NCBI GenBank assembly: GCA_014529385.2
Contig: CM043952.1
Location: 56,086,619 to 56,150,618 of the forward strand
DNA: 64,000 bases
From: Adiantum capillus-veneris
Lineage: Eukaryota; Streptophyta; Polypodiopsida; Polypodiales; Pteridaceae
Reading direction: 5' to 3'
Shown here in pieces: positions 60,421-64,000 of this stretch (position 1 is the stretch's first letter; every line of letters starts with the position of its first letter). The notes under the pieces were generated by a model. That model was given only the letters and a program-made list of their open reading frames with translations, was not told the DNA's origin and did not search any database. Both the position numbers and the translations under genes were made by a program.

Positions 60421-63400
60421 CTTATGTAAGCTTATACTGTTTTCCTTTAATAGTTGAAGTGAAAAATTAAACAGAGTAGTTATACATCTCAGTTATCACA
60501 TGCACCCTTGAAGGGGATCGGGGAGCACCACAGACGGAGAGTGAGAGAGAGAGAAGGAGACACACATACGATGTGGGTGGGGAGACTCAAAGAGTGAGCA
60601 GCCCCCTATACACTTATGCTATGTATAAGGTATACAAGTCAGTGGGCGCCCAGACTCTGGGCGGCCGGGCAAGGCACAAATGCCTATACCCCAACAACCT
60701 CCCACTTAAAGGCGACTGTGCCTTTAAGCAAGGGAACCTAGTCTAAAGACTACAAAAGGCGAGAGAAAACCGCTCTCAACCGATGCCCACTGGCTGGCTG
60801 TGATCGTGTGCATCCGGCTGTCCTGCTCCCGTGTAAGTCCATACACCACCAGACGTACCGCACACGTACTGCAAGTATGTACGCAATACCTGCATATCTC
60901 CCTCGTGCACTATGCCATCATCAGTCAACAAGCGACTGACAACCCCAACTACAAATGCTTGCACTGCTGCTGCGATATCCGGTCTCAAGATCAACATCTC
61001 ATACATGAGACCACCGAATGCCGATGCAATGCTAGCGGGCCCTGCTAGCTCTACAGAGCATGCATCAACATATATATCCCTGGCAATAGGCATCTCTGAC
61101 TGACAAGGCGTGTCAGCCACATCCATCTCCTGACTATCCACAAAAGACGCATCAACCTGTTGTGCAACCTCAGAGCAAACCAGCTGCTCTACGTGTCTGC
61201 TGGAAGACATATCCTGCACAACTATATCCACATGCTCACTGTCAAGCATAGAAAGGAATGATTGCATAATCGCTGACATCTCAGTCTCCTCTGCAATCAT
61301 CCACTGCAAACATGACCACTCAATCTGCTGTGACTCACTAGAGCTCTCATGCTCTAACTCCGTATGCATAGACTCTTGCACAACGTCCTCCTGTCGTGAC
61401 TCACTAGAGCAAGACCGCTCTACCTGTCTATCCTGCATAGAAGTATCTTGCACAACTGACTCTCTGCTTTGCTCAGTCACTAGCAAAGCATGCATGTCTG
61501 AATCTGTCACCTCTCTGTGTGATTGCTCAAGTTGTGCCCCAACTGTGTGCACAACGAGCTCACTACTCTTCAACCCATGAGCAAAAGAGACTCGCCTGCT
61601 CTCTCGCTCTCTACTTGGCTGCATGATCACAGAGACAACACCGTCTCTCTCGTCATCCACATGAAATGGGTAACCTGTACCACTCCTGGCACCTCTCGCA
61701 ATCACTAGCGAACCCAAATGCATCACAAAATCTCACTCTCGTAGAGAAATCTGACATCCACTATCCCGTAATTGTCTCACTGAGATCAAATCCAGTCTCA
61801 GATCTCGCACATAACGCACATGACGAACGGTAAATCTCATACCACTGGGCAAGGACAAACATACGTCTCCTGCACCCTCAATGTCATACAAAAAACCATC
61901 AGCCATGTGCACACAATCAAGTCTCCCACTAGAAAACGTGCTAAACCACTCACGATGCGACGTGACATGGAAAGTAGCATCTGAATCTAGTAACCAATGT
62001 GAAGACAATGTGCAATGCGATATGCAATCCGTAGACATAAGATCGTCTGAAGACAAGCTAGATGTAAATGTGACATCGCCATCACAAGCATACTCAGTAA
62101 CCACCGTACTAATCTCACTAGCATCTGTCATGCCCAAATCTGCATCACACATCTGTCGCCTCCGTTGTTTCAAACGCCTGAAACATCGACGCCTAATGTG
62201 CCCTCTATGTCCACAATGCCAACATGTCAAATCTCTATGTCGTCGAAACTTGCGTGTGGGATCAATCTCTCCCATGGACATAGAAGTGGGACGAGACTTC
62301 CCTGTAGACATGGATGTCGTGTACATAGCATGTAAACTCTGCCATAAAGCATGAGTTGTAGTCTCCCTCGAGACCTGCCAGTAAACAGACTCAACCAGAT
62401 GTAAACAAATCGTAGACATGGCTAACTCATCAAGATCCTGCCAATCATCATCACGCATAGACTTGGGCTTCGTCGATAAACCACGCAAGGGTTTATCCTG
62501 CCCCAAATCCGCCAATGCAACAAGCATATGCTCCTTCCAAGCAACAAAATCTGCACCATCAAACTATGTCAGACCATAACGCTGGAAGTCAAATGAAAAA
62601 TCAGCCATAATGCTCACAAAAGAGCAACCAACAATGAGTAGCAAATGTCAACCAAATCAGCCCTAAACTGGCTCGAATCGCATCAACAAAAGTCTGCAAA
62701 TATGGCTCAAAACCTGATGCAAAGTTGCACCAATAACCGTGCAAAACCTTGCACAAAATCACAAGTCAATATGACTCAATCGCGCATAAATATCTGACAA
62801 AATTTTGGCAAAGTCTCCTTTGTAACTGGAGCAAAATCTCAATAGTAAACCTCAAAGAGACAATAATATATGCCACAATGGCCAATCCGGGAATAAACTC
62901 GACCGGAATCACCTCACAAAGTCATACATATGAGCATACCTGCTCTTGCCGGAGTACCACTCAACGGCACCTCAAATGACATACATGTGAATGATGATTG
63001 CTGCCAAAATACCTTTCAATCAATGACCAAATGTCTGCCAGATAACTATAGCAACATTTCGCAAAACCTTGCAAGATCTGTCGCTATGCGCAATGCGAAA
63101 TACGGCACACAAGGGCATACACAAGTGACTCCAAACTCCAACCAAATGATGACTGAAAATCACTTGTCAAAGTGGGAGTAAACTCAACCACTAAACTGTC
63201 AAAGAGTAACCTACGGATACGTAGAAGCTATGGCGAGAACCTGGATAAAATCCAACAGAGTTTCTTCTATAAATTGAGCCAAATCTCAAATAATCTCAGC
63301 CATAAACAAATACACAAATCCATATATGGCATACATAAACCGCCAAGACCATGGCAACATAGCTCACTCTCGCATGAGTGGCTCTCTAGACAAATGCATA

Positions 63401-64000
63401 TCCAAAAACCTGTGTACACCTATGAATTTGCTGGTTGCTGTAGAAAATACTCCGTGTGTGTGAGATATACCAAAAACAGTGTTTTTGGGACCCGAAAGTG
63501 CACAAATAAACCTGCTACTGTACTTGCTGTAATTCAAAGCATAATTTCAGCAAATAGACATCACCATCGCATCCGGAGCGTGCCAAAACCCTAATCTAAA
63601 CTCCTGGATCATGTAGATCTGACTCTGTATGACGAAGCTACACAAAAAACTGCGTTTTAGAGCCCGAAAATGGCAAAAACGAGCTGCACACAGTCTTGAA
63701 CCTGCTCTGCTCCACTCTGCGTGATGCAAAGTCCTCTCAATGCAGGCTCCAACACAAGAGCTTTGCCACAAGAGCATCCAAGCACTCGAATGTCAAGCTC
63801 TCCTCCGCTGAGCACTTCTCTAACGAGCTCCACTGAGCTCAAAAGCTCCTCTCACCAAGGAAGCCGCAACCACCTCCTCGACCAAGCTTGACCACACCAA
63901 GCTCCTAAGCTCCAAAGACAATGCTCCTCAAGCTAAAATCGCTCTCCGTGAAACTCCGCGATCGAACTCCACCGTCGAGAGCGAGCGAGCTATCGCCTCG
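60421..64000 (-). mobile_element. copia-type LTR element H with gag-protease frame and an unknown second frame; runs off the right edge
   Basis: Minus-strand order: long leader (64000 to about 62610; 5' LTR outside the window or undefined); gag start near 62608 (MADFSFDFQRYG); long open frame 62527-61733 with a CCHC zinc knuckle, CWHCGHRGHIRRRC (residues 102-115), and a copia protease active-site-like block (WLLDSDATFHVTSHR, residues 178-192, then YVRDLRLDLISVRQL); a second long open frame, 61723-60776; a polypurine tract, AAGTGGGAGG (about 60708-60699); and a 3' LTR starting TGTTGGGGTATAGG at 60696, lower limit uncertain. No integrase, RT or RNase H is recognised. It is the best-preserved element in the window, with few breaks, so likely young, and probably non-autonomous. 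Confidence 0.75.
60776..61723 (-). other. unknown second open frame of element H, about 315 codons
   Basis: Starts HLGSLVIARGARSGT, which resembles the copia pre-integrase segment, then departs from any pol sequence I know. Residues about 40-190 are polar and Ser/Glu/Gln/Val-rich with recurring VVQD, VERS and SSES motifs. A more hydrophobic segment follows at about 225-265 (ASIASAFGGLMYEMLI, then AAAVQAFVVGVV), and the tail is Gly/His-rich. It occupies the place of integrase and RT and ends just before the polypurine tract. It could be captured host sequence, a new element-specific protein, or strongly diverged coding sequence. The family is not recognised. Confidence 0.55.

Noticed and set aside
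61881-62354. 157-codon plus-strand frame
   Set aside because: Opposite strand of the well-supported gag-protease frame of element H.

Overview
This window looks like repeat-rich nuclear DNA from a land plant. The evidence is one spliced host gene with plant-style GT-AG introns, several lineages of Ty1-copia and Ty3-gypsy LTR retrotransposons with initiator-Met or Asp tRNA primer sites, small DNA-transposon derivatives, and many long CT, GT and GA microsatellites. A short HET-domain-like fragment, a domain known to me from bryophytes and other seed-free plants as well as fungi, together with the very high repeat load, makes a fern, lycophyte or moss relative plausible. That placement is inference.

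Layout. 1-5.4 kb: gene-poor DNA with a foldback palindrome, a C28 run, LTR-like direct repeats and nested hairpins. 5.37-8.17 kb (minus): the one convincing host gene, five coding exons for a 231-residue DUF2062-type membrane protein, with a long TC/AC microsatellite just upstream. 8.88-9.31 kb: a MULE-type MITE with a perfect 9-bp target duplication. 10.4-48.2 kb: a mosaic of nested and abutting LTR elements. It holds three copies of one chromovirus family (A minus, B plus, F plus), an extra LTR piece, six or seven pieces of one small-LTR copia family in both orientations, a second copia, an Athila/Tat-like gypsy in pieces, and a second gypsy with an extra downstream coding region. 48.2-52.1 kb: an LTR element with a gag-like region but no pol that I can recognise. 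52.1-60.4 kb: repeat-rich intergenic DNA with a complex tandem repeat, a second and larger copy of the foldback palindrome, a Harbinger-like MITE, a HET-like gene fragment and compound microsatellites. 60.4-64 kb (minus): a copia-type element in which gag and protease are followed by a long open frame of unknown function where integrase and reverse transcriptase would normally lie. It runs off the right edge.

Functionally, only the DUF2062 gene looks like a working host gene. The LTR elements are fossils with many breaks; the right-hand copia-like element is the best preserved and probably youngest. The most novel items are its unknown second reading frame, the nested palindrome family (1.02 and 55.04 kb), the covarying 20-bp hairpin pair (55.31 and 56.60 kb), and the divergent copia LTRs flanking a gypsy fragment at 20.6-22.1 kb, which form a large inverted repeat.
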